From: Pelagomonas calceolata | Taxonomy: Eukaryota > Sar > Pelagophyceae > Pelagomonadales > Pelagomonadaceae | Length of the DNA: 64,000 bases | Reading direction: 5' to 3' | NCBI GenBank assembly: GCA_918797485.1 | Contig: CAKKNE010000001.1 | Span: 806,001-870,000 of the forward strand | In this document: positions 1-10,552 of the stretch, one piece after another | How the letters are laid out: every line of letters begins with the position of its first letter | Position numbering within the stretch: the first letter of the stretch is position 1 | Notes under the pieces: generated by a model | The model's database searches: none | The model's input: the letters and a program-made list of their open reading frames with translations, nothing else | What the model was told of the DNA's origin: nothing | Made by a program: the position numbers and the translations under genes

Positions 1-1
1 T

Positions 2-1417
2 TTAGTAGAGCACGCGTCCATCCCAAAGGCGGCGGCGCCGTGCGCCGTGAAGACCGACCTCGTCAATGATCACTTTATTCCTTCCGAACACAAGGCGCCG
101 AAGTGCGAAGTCACTATTGGCTTCGACGACGACGGGGCGCGCACATTGAGTTCGGGTGCGAAGCGGCGGGCCTTTTCTCGGTGTTGCGTCGAGGCCTTTG
201 ATGCGCCAAATGCGTTGACCGTCGAACCGCTGGGTCTAGCGGTGCGCGTGAATCAAGAGGGAAAGCCGGAATTGGCGGCGACGTTAGTCATCAAGGGCGA
301 CCGGTCGAGCATCGAAGAGCGAGTGGAGGCGTGGGCTTCGAGGGTCGAGGCCGGCGAGGTTACGGTGCGCGGTTTAAGGGCCAAATGGGTCGATAGTGAT
401 GCGGTCTTATTGGCGCGGCCGCCTAAACATGAAGCGCAATCTGCTTACAGGAAGGAGCTGCAGCAGGCTCAAGAACATAAGGCTTTGAGGGTCGAGGAAG
501 AAAAAGCTGAGGAAAGAGCTCTAGAATTACAGACGACGTCGCTCTTCGAGCCGGAGAAGGATGATGAGGATGCGGTGGCTACACAACGGCGCGAGGCTAA
601 ACAAAGGTTGGACGCGTTGGAGAAGGACGCCGCGGAACTGCGCGAGCGCCAGGCGGCCGAGAAGGCGATCCGCATCGCCGAGGAACGTACAGAGGTAGAG
701 GAAATGCAGGCGGCGGATCGAGCGGAGTTGGAGAAGCAACGCATCGAGAAGGCGAAGAGGGTGGAGATGGAGCGCGCGTATCGGTTGGAGCTCGCGCGAC
801 AAACCCAGCTCGAGGAAGAGATGGCCCAACAGCAGGAATCGTCATTAGAGGAGCCGTCGATGGCCGGCCTGAGCTGGAGCGAGAGAGACGCGCGCAAGGA
901 GCAGGACCGGAAGGCCTCGGAACTCCTCCAGAAGGAGATCGAACGGGATTGGCAGGCGAAGCTCGCCGCGAAGGAGAATAGGAGACCGGTCACGTTCAAC
1001 GACGCGGAGAAGGCCTTGCGCGAGAAATTATGGAACGAGCACCGGGCGCGCCTCCAGCGGACGAAGGAATTAGCTAGAAGAGCTCACCTGAACGTCCAAG
1101 CGGAAAATTTTAAAAGAGCCCAGGACAAGCGCGAGCGCGAGGAACGGATGCGCCAGGAACGGTTAGCTGAGGCCGAGGGCGCTCCTCCTGTGGAGTTTGA
1201 TCATGATCTCCCGCCCCATTTAGCGCGGAAGCTCCACCCGTCGCTGCGCCCCGCGACGGCGGACGCTGATGCTAGAAGAGCAGCTCAAGCGCGGCGAGAC
1301 CGGCACTTTTCGATGGCTGCCGGCCGACCAGCGACGGCCGACGCCCAACGGTCGGCGGCGACGACGTGGGAGCCGCTCGCAACCTCCCAATGGAAGCCGA
1401 CGTTCCCCCAGTACTAG
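2..1417 (+). CDS. Coiled-coil protein, 5' end outside the window
   Basis: The frame is open from base 2, so the gene begins upstream; the first in-frame Met-like codon inside is only a GTG at 47. At least 471 residues are visible. The first ~140 form a mixed-composition region. The middle is a long Glu/Arg/Lys/Ala-rich stretch of heptad character, predicted to be coiled coil. The C-terminus is basic, with two PATADA copies, and ends in KPTFPQY. I recognise no catalytic domain. Such coiled-coil proteins are common in cytoskeletal or ciliary structures, but no motif proves that here. It converges on the next gene with only 18 bp between stop codons. Confidence 0.7.
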   Translation, partial: LVEHASIPKAAAPCAVKTDLVNDHFIPSEHKAPKCEVTIGFDDDGARTLSSGAKRRAFSRCCVEAFDAPNALTVEPLGLAVRVNQEGKPELAATLVIKGDRSSIEERVEAWASRVEAGEVTVRGLRAKWVDSDAVLLARPPKHEAQSAYRKELQQAQEHKALRVEEEKAEERALELQTTSLFEPEKDDEDAVATQRREAKQRLDALEKDAAELRERQAAEKAIRIAEERTEVEEMQAADRAELEKQRIEKAKRVEMERAYRLELARQTQLEEEMAQQQESSLEEPSMAGLSWSERDARKEQDRKASELLQKEIERDWQAKLAAKENRRPVTFNDAEKALREKLWNEHRARLQRTKELARRAHLNVQAENFKRAQDKREREERMRQERLAEAEGAPPVEFDHDLPPHLARKLHPSLRPATADADARRAAQARRDRHFSMAAGRPATADAQRSAATTWEPLATSQWKPTFPQY

Positions 1418-1435
1418 GAGTACTCATAAGTCTTC

Positions 1436-2065
1436 TTAGTCGTCGCCGACGAACTCCGCGAGGAGCCGCTTCTTGCGCTCGGCGAGCGCGTCCTCCCAGC
1501 CCCAGTCGTCGACGAGCTCGGAGACGTCCAGGCCGCTCCGCCACACCCACTCCGTCTGCCGCTCCGAGCAGACGGACGTGTCGACGGAGGCCGCGTCGTC
1601 GACGAAGGCGGCGGCGGCGTCGTCATTGTTTTCAACGGCGTCGCCCACGAAAGCGCTGGCCGCGGCGGCCGCGGCAACGAAGGCGGCGTCCGCGGCGTCC
1701 GCGGTCGAGATAATGCGGCCATCTGGCAGCATGATGTCGGTGTCGCCGTCCACCTCGTACTCCCACGGCGGCGTCGGCGCCGGGTAGCGGGCGTCGACGA
1801 CGGGCGGCCGGCCGTCGCGGCTGTCGACGCTCTCGTCTGATGGCGAGACGGTGACCGCCGGTTTAGGCGGTTGCCGCGGCGTGCCGCTGCGCGAGCGGCG
1901 CCTGCCCGTGCTTCGTCGCTTCGGTGGCGGGCCGAAGAGCGTCTGGAGGCTGTCGAGCGGGGCCGCGGTCACGCGGCGTTTTGACGCGGCGGCGGTGCTT
2001 TTGCGTTTCGCTGCTGTTCCGTTCGTTGAGGTGCCGCTGGCGGTACTAGACACTACGCGGTCCAT
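1436..2065 (-). CDS. Hypothetical Ala/Asp-rich low-complexity protein
   Basis: An ATG-initiated 209-residue frame. The N-terminal ~75 residues are Ser/Thr/Lys/Arg-rich with clusters such as PPKRRSTGRRRSRSG that could act as a nuclear localisation signal. The middle is acidic with runs of alanine, and the C-terminus holds a Trp-rich acidic segment (EWVWRSGLDVSELVDDWGWEDALAERKK). No family is recognised. Placement supports a real gene: it converges with the upstream coiled-coil gene and is divergent from the ATR kinase gene across a 531-bp promoter region. The other frames here are open too because of high GC, so confidence is moderate. Confidence 0.5.
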   Translation of the reverse strand: MDRVVSSTASGTSTNGTAAKRKSTAAASKRRVTAAPLDSLQTLFGPPPKRRSTGRRRSRSGTPRQPPKPAVTVSPSDESVDSRDGRPPVVDARYPAPTPPWEYEVDGDTDIMLPDGRIISTADAADAAFVAAAAAASAFVGDAVENNDDAAAAFVDDAASVDTSVCSERQTEWVWRSGLDVSELVDDWGWEDALAERKKRLLAEFVGDD

Positions 2066-2596
2066 AACAACGTAAATTTGAGGTCTTTTGCGAGGTCCGC
2101 GTACGAATGCAAGGGCTACGGTTTGGATGCAGTGTTTGTAATTTTGACTGCGCGTAGAGCTTTGGCGGCGCTGCCAGTGGCCCGTATGCTTTCAGAGAAC
2201 TGTTAACTCACGCAAACCACGCGTAACTCCGCGGTTACGTTGCATACAGCGCAAAAACGATGGCCGCTGCAGGTGGGCTAGCGGCCGTAAGACACTAGCC
2301 AAGGTAAAAAGAACGCCTCCTGCCACGACCAGTCGACTGTTTGATCAATGTCAAACCTGAAGTACCATTCCTACGTGCCCCGGACGGATCGACAAAACCC
2401 GAGACGAGCGGTCCTCGTGAGCGCGCGCGCAGCGCATTGCTCGGCGTACCGCCACTTTTGAAGGGCCACAGCGATCTCATCTATCGTATTTTTGATCGGT
2501 GCGACGCCTGCCGACAGCGCTACGTCGGAGAGCGCGCACCGGTGCCGCACGGCTACCTGGAGCTAAGGCGCGCGCAGCGCGCGGGCGGCACACATA
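2066..2596. promoter_or_regulatory. Divergent promoter region upstream of the ATR gene
   Basis: No supportable gene lies in this 531-bp interval between two divergent starts. It is less GC-rich than its surroundings. It carries one copy of the recurring palindrome at 2277-2299, annotated separately. No TATA box is obvious. Confidence 0.5.
2277..2299 (-). repeat. Promoter palindrome, copy 1
   Basis: Arms GCTAGCGGCC and GTAAGACACTAGC: the reverse orientation of the consensus left arm GCTAGTGTCTTAC and right arm GGCCGCTAGC. It lies 212 bp upstream of the minus-strand start at 2065 and 298 bp upstream of the ATR start. Confidence 0.8.
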
Positions 2597-5500
2597 ATGG
2601 AGGCCGCCCTCGCCGCGGAAGCGCGCGCCGCCGACGCCTTGCGGCGGGCACCCCCACCCAGTACGAAGACGCCGAACGCGAGACGACTGGAGCGCCTCCA
2701 ATTAATAGCGAAATACGCCACGACCCTCCACGCGGGCCGCGCGAAGGCGTCGATCGTGTTGGACGATCCTACTATTGGGGCGGGACGAGCCGCTTTGTTA
2801 TGGTCTCAGGCGCCGTTGGCCGGGGTATGCGATCAGGCCTCGACCCTATCCCAGACGTGTTTACATGCGGCGAGAGTAGCAAGAGGTGACGCGTGCGTCG
2901 CGCGCGTCCTGAATGACGACGCCATAACAGCAGCGAGGGCTTGTTTAGATCGATTGAACGGCGACAAGAACTCCACAAATTTCTTCGAAGGTTTAGAAGC
3001 GCACGCCCGAAAGGAGGCGGACATCCTGGCCAAAAGTAGCAATGCGGCAGAGAAGATTTTGAGTCGACGTCTGAAGGGCGCCTTCAGGGTCAGGCTGCCC
3101 CCGGACTGCTCGCACGATAGTTTGAGGTGGGCCGCGCGGCTGGCCATAGCCATCGCGTCGGAGTTGTGCGCCGACGACACTCGAGTGTTCTTATGTTCAA
3201 ATTTCTGGGCGGCCGGCCCGGGCGCGGCCTGGCGCGTTTGGAGGGATGGTATAACACACGCGTCCCGAGGGGCTTCCGGTCGCGCGCTCTCACAAATTGC
3301 TGCGAAGGCCGCCTCTTCATCGCAAAACGCACCGGGGCCCGCAAGCGGCGCATTAGCTCGAGCCTGCGCCGACGCCGCCTCGGCCTTGTGTCGGAGCACT
3401 ACGAACGACGCCGCCACGCTGACAGCCTTGTCAGCATGCTTCTCAACACATAGTAACAACAACGCCCAGCACGCCGCCGCCGAATTGGCCTTGGCGGCAA
3501 GACGCGCTAGAGTATCGGCCGACGGGACGACGCCGTGGTCCCAGGCTTGTTTAACCGCGGAGACAAATGCATTAAAAGCGCTCCGCGAACCGCCCGACGC
3601 GGCTTGGAGTGATGAAGCCCTGGGACCCGGTGCTTTGTTAGTAGGAGACGCTCTAGCCCAAGTCTTCGCGGGCGACGTGGAAAGAGCTTTCTCTCGCATG
3701 GACGACATGGCAGATGAAGACGAGGACAAGGACGGGAGGGACGTGTTAGTGAGGAGAGCCTTGCAGGGCGAGGGCGACGGCGCGGTCTGTGCGAAGGCGA
3801 CGCTCCTGAAGATCACGGGAGAGGGTTCTCTACGAGAGGCTTTATTATCAAGTGAAGCTCGCGCCGAGACGAACGAAGGCGTCCAGTTCGCCCTGAAGGG
3901 CGCTTCCCAGGATCCCGTGTGTGCGCGGAAGGTCCTCGCGTCCTTACCCGAGACCACGTCTTCCGTTGACGTCGCGCGGTTGACGGCCGCGAGTCTAGGT
4001 TCAGAACCGTCCGCAAGGGACATCAAAGAAGCTCTGAGCAAGGTGAACGATGATGCTACGTCCAAAGCTTGTTCCGACGCGGTTTTGAAAGTGAGACCCG
4101 TCGACGCGGCGGCCTGGCTCGAGCACGCTTCCACACCGTCTCAATTATCTTGTGCGTTGGACGTCGTAGCGAGGACCTCGTCAGATGGCGATGAAGCAGT
4201 AAATGACCGGGCCATCACTTCATTAGCTGATGGAGACGGTCACCTGAAAGTGAATATTGAAAAGGATGCCGTGCGAATCCTCAAGGCGCTGAGTGCTTTA
4301 TCTGCATATGCGGCGTCCCGAGGCTGCCCGCCCGACGACCTGAGGCGGTTAGGGTTGCGGTTAAAAGCACCGGAAGCCTTTGAGCATTTACTGGAGGATC
4401 TACAATTATTAGCGGACAACTTTACTACTTTAACAGGGTTCCCCGGCGCTGCAGCTCGAGCCTCATTAGGTGCGAGTCTAGGAGCGCACGTCTCGACCAT
4501 ACATGAAGCTCTCAAGGCGCGGTTGGACCAATCGCGACGGGACCAAGACCTGAAAACGCTCGCGAACGCCACGCGCATTCTTGGGATTGTCGCTTGTGAC
4601 GATGAACCGTCTCCCTTGCGAGCGTGGGCGTTGTCCGAACTCGCGAGAGCCTGGGCCACTTCTGGTTTAGGTTCGGGAGCGGCCTACGCGCAGTTAAGAA
4701 GGCCAGAAGTCGTCCAGAGGCTGCGGGCCCTAGTCTTTGCGTCCAAAGACCTCGACGACGCGCAGCACGCCGAGCTCGCATGCGTCGTCGCCGAGGCGGC
4801 GAAGAACTCTGGGGCATTTGAAGCTCTTAGTGCGTTGGTCGATCATGGTCAATCAGTATTTGTTGGGAGTGCTCCTTCCGTCGTCTCACAGGCCGTGGCA
4901 CCGTCACTCGTCGTGCGGCGCGAGGTGAGGACGCTGGAAGTGCTGTTTGCTTCTAGAAGACAGCTACTCGAAGCGTGTCTGCCTCGCTGTTTGTGTGCGG
5001 CATTGTTGCAGATCAGGAGCGTCGCTGCCGATGCTGGCAATCGACTTTTATCAGATGTCGCCTCATTAAGTGCCTTCGCTTCTGGCGAAGCTATCTCGAC
5101 GCCACCGGCCCATCGAGCCAAGGAAGATCTGCTGAGGGCCCACGCCGACGCTGTCTTGGTGCTACTCGCGGCGGAACTCGGCGGCGATCGCGCGGCAGCA
5201 GCTCGAGACGCGTTAGATGTCATTGGCCACGCCGTGTTTGGAGCGAGGGCCTCGGGCGTGTCCAGGCGGAAGAAGGGCGGTAGTGTGGACCAGGCTTTGT
5301 CTTCCTTTGTTGGTAGGAGATTCGTCCACTTGGTGCATGCGGTCGTCGTTCACAGGGCCGGAGTGCCTTGGGAAAAGGCAGATAGGACGGAACGGGCCGC
5401 TCGTTTAAGGGCCTTGGCGTCGTGTGCGGAGTTGTTGACACCAACGGATGCGGCGACGCACGCTCCGAAAGTCCTAGGGATACTCGGGGCCGCCCTGGAC

Positions 5501-8500
5501 GACACGGCGTCCGGCGCCGAGGCCGAAACTTTAGCCGCTGTTGCGGTTGATGCTCTCGACAGATTTGCATCGTTACTACCCGATGAAGCTTTGAGAGCAC
5601 ACTTAGCGGCTATCGTCGTGGCCGCGGCGCCTTCGTCGAAAAAGGGCGTTCCTCGCGCTCGATGTCGCCGCGCACGAGACTTACTGCGGAGGTTACTTGT
5701 CGAACGTAGAGATGCTCTGGAAAGCGCTATTTGTACCATACCCACGTTACCCGAGACGATCGACGGCGTCGATACCGAACAAAGGCCGCTCCGAAGCGAG
5801 TTGATGCGACTGGCGCCGTTGCTCGACGCCGAGGCCCCGGCGGTCCGAGTCGCCGCCGCCGAAGCGCTCTCGACGACACTCTCTTCAAGACATGAAGACC
5901 TCACGAAAATGATGCAGGATGATGATGAAGTAGATGTGCCGCCGGAGGTGGCCGACGTCGCGTCCGCGCTGCTGCGAGCGGCGGCGTCATTAGGTGCTTC
6001 AAAAGAGGAAGCGTCGTCGGAACGATTCCGACTGGCTGTTGCTACTGCGTTGGGTGAGTTGGGGGCCCTGGACCCTACTCGCTTGGATGTCGCCCTCCAC
6101 AAGACGCAAGATGAAGCGGCTTCGAGATGTAGTGTAGCTGTAGGGTCCTCCCCAACACAAGATAGCGACATGCTCGGTCCTTTAAGACAGGAAGACGTCC
6201 GAGCACCGCCGTGGGGTGATGGTGATGAAGATCAAACGCCCTCACCTAGAGATAAGCTCGTGGTAGCTATCGTCGCCGAGCATCTCGTGAGCGCGTTGCA
6301 CGGTGATAAGGTGGAGGATAAAGCGGCTTATGGTATTCAAGAACTGTTGAGACTACTAGCAGGAGACGACGACGAGGACTCGCAAGGTAGTCGAAGGCGA
6401 GAACTGCCGAAGTGGGCGCGCAAAGCGTTCGAACAACGAAATGTGCATGAATTAGTAGCCCCGTACGCGTCGACGGATTATGTGATGAAGGGCAAGGCCA
6501 AGTTGCGAGATAAATCGGATACGAATGCGGATCGGTATGGAGATGATGCAAGGCAGTGGGCCGTCAGACTAGCTTGGGATTTGTGTTTGCGGGCCTGTTC
6601 GAAGACCCACGCTCCTGTGTTCAGGATCTGCCGGCCCATGCTGACGCGCTGCGATTCGTTGGCGCCTTTTTTACTGCCCTACCTCGTGGCCGATGTCAGT
6701 ATTACGGGCGGGTCGGCGGGCGAGGCCTTTGTGGCGCGGGAGTTACGAGCAGCAGTGGAAGTAGGTAAGGATCCGGTCATCCTCCAACTGGTCTTTGACT
6801 TGAGAAGCACGATCGAGTCGTGGAGGGACGCTTGTTCCAGATTGGAGCTGAAGCATCGAAAGCCTCCCAGTCATAGGGGTAGGATCCAGAAGCCCTTTGG
6901 GCTGCAGTGCTTCACGCACGAGACGACGAATCAGACGACGGAGGCGTCCTCAAAGTTTTCTGCCGTGCTCGAGGCCTTGCCCCATGCTCGACTCGCGGAC
7001 GCGGCGGCGCGGGCCCAGGCCGACGCGAGGGCGGTGCTGTCGTATGAGTTGGATGCGAAGGCGCAACACGAGGCCTGGCGGAAGCGCCAGCCCAAAGGTA
7101 GGGCGTATAACGATGGTGCGGATGGATGGTTACCTAGACTCGACCCTAGATCTCTTGAGAGACTGCAGAAGGCGGGTGCTAGGGTAGCTGAGGACCCTGA
7201 TTTCTTATCGGGTCTCGCCGCTGTGAGACGAAAGGCCCAATTCCGCGCGACGCTGTCCCAAGACATCCGCGAGGCGGAGACGCGGGGCGACTGGCGGAGA
7301 GCCCTCGACGGCTACGAGCACGTGCTACGAGCCCACGAGGAGGTCATAACAGATGAAGACGAGGACTTTCCCATGGATGATGGGATTAAGATCCACGAGG
7401 GGGCCGCGGCGATTCGAGCTTCCATGCCGAAGCAGCAGGCGGCGCAAGGTTTATTGCAATGTCTGTTGGAATTAGGACATGGCGAATCCGCGCTGTTGCA
7501 TGCCGATGGCTTCGTCGCGCGGGACCCCTCTCTGTCGCAAGTTGTAGCTCCCTGGCAGGCGGAAGCCGCGATGTCGCTCGGGCGGTGGGACAAAATTCCA
7601 CAGTCGGACATCTCGGATAGTAGAGTGGCGCTGGCGGCCACGGTCGCTGCTTTGAGAAGTGTGAGTGAGTCACCTGAGCTATTCACAGAGAAGGCGAAGA
7701 GTGCGAAACTCGCGGCGATGGCGGGTCTCGGCGCCGCGTCCATGGAGTCTTATGGGCGGGCCTACCCCTTCGTGGCGCGCTTGCACGCCGTGCGGGAAGT
7801 AGAACACGCGCGGGAGTACATCAAGGGCGGCGACCTGAACGAGCTCGAGAGGAGATGGGATTCGCGCCGCAAGGCCGGGGCGGCGTCCTCGGTCCCGTCG
7901 TGGCTGGCTGTGAGGAGACGGTGTCTGGAAGTTTGTGGCGCTCCGCTGAAGGCGGGCGCTGCTTGCATGGAGGCGGCTACATTAGCTAGGAAGGCTGGGC
8001 GGTTGACCGTCGCGCGAGGCGATCTGAGGGACGCGGCGCGACTAGGCATCGATTCCGAAGCCTTGTCGCTAGCCGAAGCGAAGGTCGCGCGCGCCGCCGG
8101 TCAACGAGGCGCTAGTCGTTTTGGTGGACATGTCCAACGTTCAGATGCAATAGCAACAGCAGCAAATAAAGCTTATGCTTTACTAGAACCGATCGAGGCG
8201 AACTGCCATGTCATAGCTCGAAGGTTTGGCATCCAGCGGGTGCTGGACGACTGCCACGGGTCCATGAACATTCTGGACGTGTTAGATAGAAATGGCCCGA
8301 TGCGCTTCGACAATAGTGATGAAAGAATACCAGCGGCCAAAAGGTTATTGCAGGCCACGGACTGCGTCGTCGACGCTCGTCTGAGGCACGGGGAAGAAGT
8401 TATTAGGCGATATGAACTTTGTGTAGCTTTACGTCCTGATTGGGCCCGAGCGTACTTGTCACTAGCTCGATATTTCGACCTGCTAGCCACAGCGAGGGAG

Positions 8501-10402
8501 TCCGATGTCAATAAGGAGACGGATGAAGTTTTACACTTATATGCTAGAAGAGCCATGCAGTGGTACGCTCGTGGTTTAGAACACTCCGCGAAGCATGCCC
8601 AGGCGGCCCTACCGCGCTTGGTCACGACGTGGTTCGCCTATGCTGCTTTAGGGCCGGACGAGACTTTGCCGAATACAAACGATCCGAACTCTCTCAGAAG
8701 ACTCCAAGCGCACGCCGACAAGATCATCCGGCGAGCCGCGAAGCACGTCCCGGCGGCCGTCTGGTATGGCGTCATGGCTCAATTAATCTCACATGCGGCC
8801 CACACGCGGAAGCAGATCAACACCGGTGTTACACAGTTGTTGGCGCGTATTATCCAGGTCCATCCTGATCAAGCGTTGTGGACGATCACGTACTTGGCTA
8901 CTAGTACGAATGACAACCGGAAAAGGACGGGTGAGTCGCTCTTCGAGTTGGCAACTACAAGACTACGGAAATCAGCCAAGCAAGCCCAGCGGGACAACCA
9001 ACCCGCGCAGAAAAGGGACTACGAACAGTCGGCAAGGACGCTCCAGACGGCTAGGGAAGTCTTCACGCAATTTGTTCGCTTGGCTCGGAACATGCCCGTC
9101 GAAAGTCGCAGAGAGGTTAGATTATCAAAATTCGTCACGGCCGAGCAGTGTCAAGGGTTACTCGTGCCGGCTCGCGTAGCGTTAACGCCGATGCCGCGCA
9201 TGTCGTCGAAGGGCCGGTGGCCGACGTTTCCCGACCGGGCGCCTCGGATCTCACGACTGTCCGATGACGTGGAGGTGTTACGATCGAAGGCGAGGCCCAA
9301 GAAGATCGCTCTGGATGCGTCCGACGGTACAAGAATGAGGTTACTGTGCAAATGTGAGAAAGCCGGCGATCTCCGGAAGGACGCGCGCGTGCAGGACTTT
9401 AATGGAGTGGTCAACCGGTTACTCGATCGAGATGCTTCATCACGTCGACGAGGTCTGCGGTTGCGGACCTTTGCGGTCGTTATTTTGGACGAGGAGTGCG
9501 GCCTGCTCGAATGGGTGCCTAGGACGCGAAAACTCAAACAAGTGGTCGATGCGGCCTATCGGATCGTGGGGAAGAAGCTGCCCGTGTTTCATAGTGAGAA
9601 GGTGTCGGGGCCCTTCAAACGGGCCCAAAGTCAGCATCGGAACGATTGTGTCGCGATGGCGAAAGCCTATAGGCAAAATGTGTTGTCGTTGTATGAACCA
9701 TGCACCAGTCGTTGGTTCGTCTCGAGATTTGCCTCGGACCCGGCGCAGTGGTTGTCCGCGCGAGGCGCGTTCATGAAGTCCTGCGCGACCTGGGGCGCGG
9801 TCGGCCATTGTCTCGGGCTAGGTGATCGGCATGGCGAAAACATTTTGGTGGACATGGACTCGGGCGGATGCGTGCATGTCGACTTCGACTGTTTGTTCGA
9901 CAAAGGGTGTGCTCTGAAGGAACCGGAGATCGTACCATTTAGATTGACACCGCATATGGTGGAAGCTTTTGGTACGGCCGGGGTTGATGGTGCTTTCAGA
10001 ACATCGTTGCAGTTGACGTTGGGTTGTTTGCGAGATCATAAAGAGACGTTGCTGCACGTCTTGGAGCCGTTCTTACGAGACACTACTGTAGCGTGGGAAC
10101 GGCCGGGCAAGGCCCAGATAGATGATGAGCCCCCGACGAAAAGGAGACGTAATGAGAAGCAGGACGCCGCCGCGACGCTTCGAGTTGTTTCGAGACGGTT
10201 GGACGGCATTTATAATCTGCCCGTGCCGCCGCCGCCCGGTTCGACACAATCGCGGGACGCGCGCGCGGCGGCGCGCGGCGGCTGCTCGGCGCCCGACGAA
10301 TTGCCGCTGTCGGTCCCGGGCCAGGTCGAGCGGCTCATCAAGGAGTCGACGTCGGATTTGAATCTCTGCCGCATGTATCTGGGGTGGACGCCGTTCCTTT
10401 AG
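2597..10402 (+). CDS. ATR: ATR-type PI3K-related checkpoint kinase
   Basis: This 2601-residue protein starts at an ATG and has no intron. ATR/Mec1/Rad3 kinases sense replication stress and RPA-coated single-stranded DNA in the nucleus and phosphorylate CHK1-type effectors. HEAT-like helical repeats fill the first ~1450 residues. The FAT region spans roughly 1458-2090 and the PI3K-like kinase domain roughly 2225-2500. The catalytic loop reads GDRHGEN (D2410, H2412, N2415), and the metal-binding motif is D2429-F-D. The FATC tail ends NLCRMYLGWTPFL, closest to ATR rather than ATM or TOR. An inserted basic stretch (PPTKRRRNEK) between kinase and FATC could be a nuclear signal. The length matches animal and plant ATR. 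Confidence 0.96.
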   Translation: MEAALAAEARAADALRRAPPPSTKTPNARRLERLQLIAKYATTLHAGRAKASIVLDDPTIGAGRAALLWSQAPLAGVCDQASTLSQTCLHAARVARGDACVARVLNDDAITAARACLDRLNGDKNSTNFFEGLEAHARKEADILAKSSNAAEKILSRRLKGAFRVRLPPDCSHDSLRWAARLAIAIASELCADDTRVFLCSNFWAAGPGAAWRVWRDGITHASRGASGRALSQIAAKAASSSQNAPGPASGALARACADAASALCRSTTNDAATLTALSACFSTHSNNNAQHAAAELALAARRARVSADGTTPWSQACLTAETNALKALREPPDAAWSDEALGPGALLVGDALAQVFAGDVERAFSRMDDMADEDEDKDGRDVLVRRALQGEGDGAVCAKATLLKITGEGSLREALLSSEARAETNEGVQFALKGASQDPVCARKVLASLPETTSSVDVARLTAASLGSEPSARDIKEALSKVNDDATSKACSDAVLKVRPVDAAAWLEHASTPSQLSCALDVVARTSSDGDEAVNDRAITSLADGDGHLKVNIEKDAVRILKALSALSAYAASRGCPPDDLRRLGLRLKAPEAFEHLLEDLQLLADNFTTLTGFPGAAARASLGASLGAHVSTIHEALKARLDQSRRDQDLKTLANATRILGIVACDDEPSPLRAWALSELARAWATSGLGSGAAYAQLRRPEVVQRLRALVFASKDLDDAQHAELACVVAEAAKNSGAFEALSALVDHGQSVFVGSAPSVVSQAVAPSLVVRREVRTLEVLFASRRQLLEACLPRCLCAALLQIRSVAADAGNRLLSDVASLSAFASGEAISTPPAHRAKEDLLRAHADAVLVLLAAELGGDRAAAARDALDVIGHAVFGARASGVSRRKKGGSVDQALSSFVGRRFVHLVHAVVVHRAGVPWEKADRTERAARLRALASCAELLTPTDAATHAPKVLGILGAALDDTASGAEAETLAAVAVDALDRFASLLPDEALRAHLAAIVVAAAPSSKKGVPRARCRRARDLLRRLLVERRDALESAICTIPTLPETIDGVDTEQRPLRSELMRLAPLLDAEAPAVRVAAAEALSTTLSSRHEDLTKMMQDDDEVDVPPEVADVASALLRAAASLGASKEEASSERFRLAVATALGELGALDPTRLDVALHKTQDEAASRCSVAVGSSPTQDSDMLGPLRQEDVRAPPWGDGDEDQTPSPRDKLVVAIVAEHLVSALHGDKVEDKAAYGIQELLRLLAGDDDEDSQGSRRRELPKWARKAFEQRNVHELVAPYASTDYVMKGKAKLRDKSDTNADRYGDDARQWAVRLAWDLCLRACSKTHAPVFRICRPMLTRCDSLAPFLLPYLVADVSITGGSAGEAFVARELRAAVEVGKDPVILQLVFDLRSTIESWRDACSRLELKHRKPPSHRGRIQKPFGLQCFTHETTNQTTEASSKFSAVLEALPHARLADAAARAQADARAVLSYELDAKAQHEAWRKRQPKGRAYNDGADGWLPRLDPRSLERLQKAGARVAEDPDFLSGLAAVRRKAQFRATLSQDIREAETRGDWRRALDGYEHVLRAHEEVITDEDEDFPMDDGIKIHEGAAAIRASMPKQQAAQGLLQCLLELGHGESALLHADGFVARDPSLSQVVAPWQAEAAMSLGRWDKIPQSDISDSRVALAATVAALRSVSESPELFTEKAKSAKLAAMAGLGAASMESYGRAYPFVARLHAVREVEHAREYIKGGDLNELERRWDSRRKAGAASSVPSWLAVRRRCLEVCGAPLKAGAACMEAATLARKAGRLTVARGDLRDAARLGIDSEALSLAEAKVARAAGQRGASRFGGHVQRSDAIATAANKAYALLEPIEANCHVIARRFGIQRVLDDCHGSMNILDVLDRNGPMRFDNSDERIPAAKRLLQATDCVVDARLRHGEEVIRRYELCVALRPDWARAYLSLARYFDLLATARESDVNKETDEVLHLYARRAMQWYARGLEHSAKHAQAALPRLVTTWFAYAALGPDETLPNTNDPNSLRRLQAHADKIIRRAAKHVPAAVWYGVMAQLISHAAHTRKQINTGVTQLLARIIQVHPDQALWTITYLATSTNDNRKRTGESLFELATTRLRKSAKQAQRDNQPAQKRDYEQSARTLQTAREVFTQFVRLARNMPVESRREVRLSKFVTAEQCQGLLVPARVALTPMPRMSSKGRWPTFPDRAPRISRLSDDVEVLRSKARPKKIALDASDGTRMRLLCKCEKAGDLRKDARVQDFNGVVNRLLDRDASSRRRGLRLRTFAVVILDEECGLLEWVPRTRKLKQVVDAAYRIVGKKLPVFHSEKVSGPFKRAQSQHRNDCVAMAKAYRQNVLSLYEPCTSRWFVSRFASDPAQWLSARGAFMKSCATWGAVGHCLGLGDRHGENILVDMDSGGCVHVDFDCLFDKGCALKEPEIVPFRLTPHMVEAFGTAGVDGAFRTSLQLTLGCLRDHKETLLHVLEPFLRDTTVAWERPGKAQIDDEPPTKRRRNEKQDAAATLRVVSRRLDGIYNLPVPPPPGSTQSRDARAAARGGCSAPDELPLSVPGQVERLIKESTSDLNLCRMYLGWTPFL

Positions 10403-10552
10403 TCTCCAGGGCCAGCGGCGCCCCAGTCGACGAAGAAGAACATCCAAGTTTAGGAGATACGTAGGGGTCTGCATAAGGCGCCCCGTTTGTGTGATTTCAC
10501 ATTCTTACTAGTACTAGAACCCTCCCGGTGGTTCAAACGTCGCCGCGAGGTG

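Noticed and set aside
2833-4134. 433-codon minus-strand frame inside the ATR gene
   Set aside because: GC-rich antisense shadow of a firmly identified gene, with no recognisable domain.
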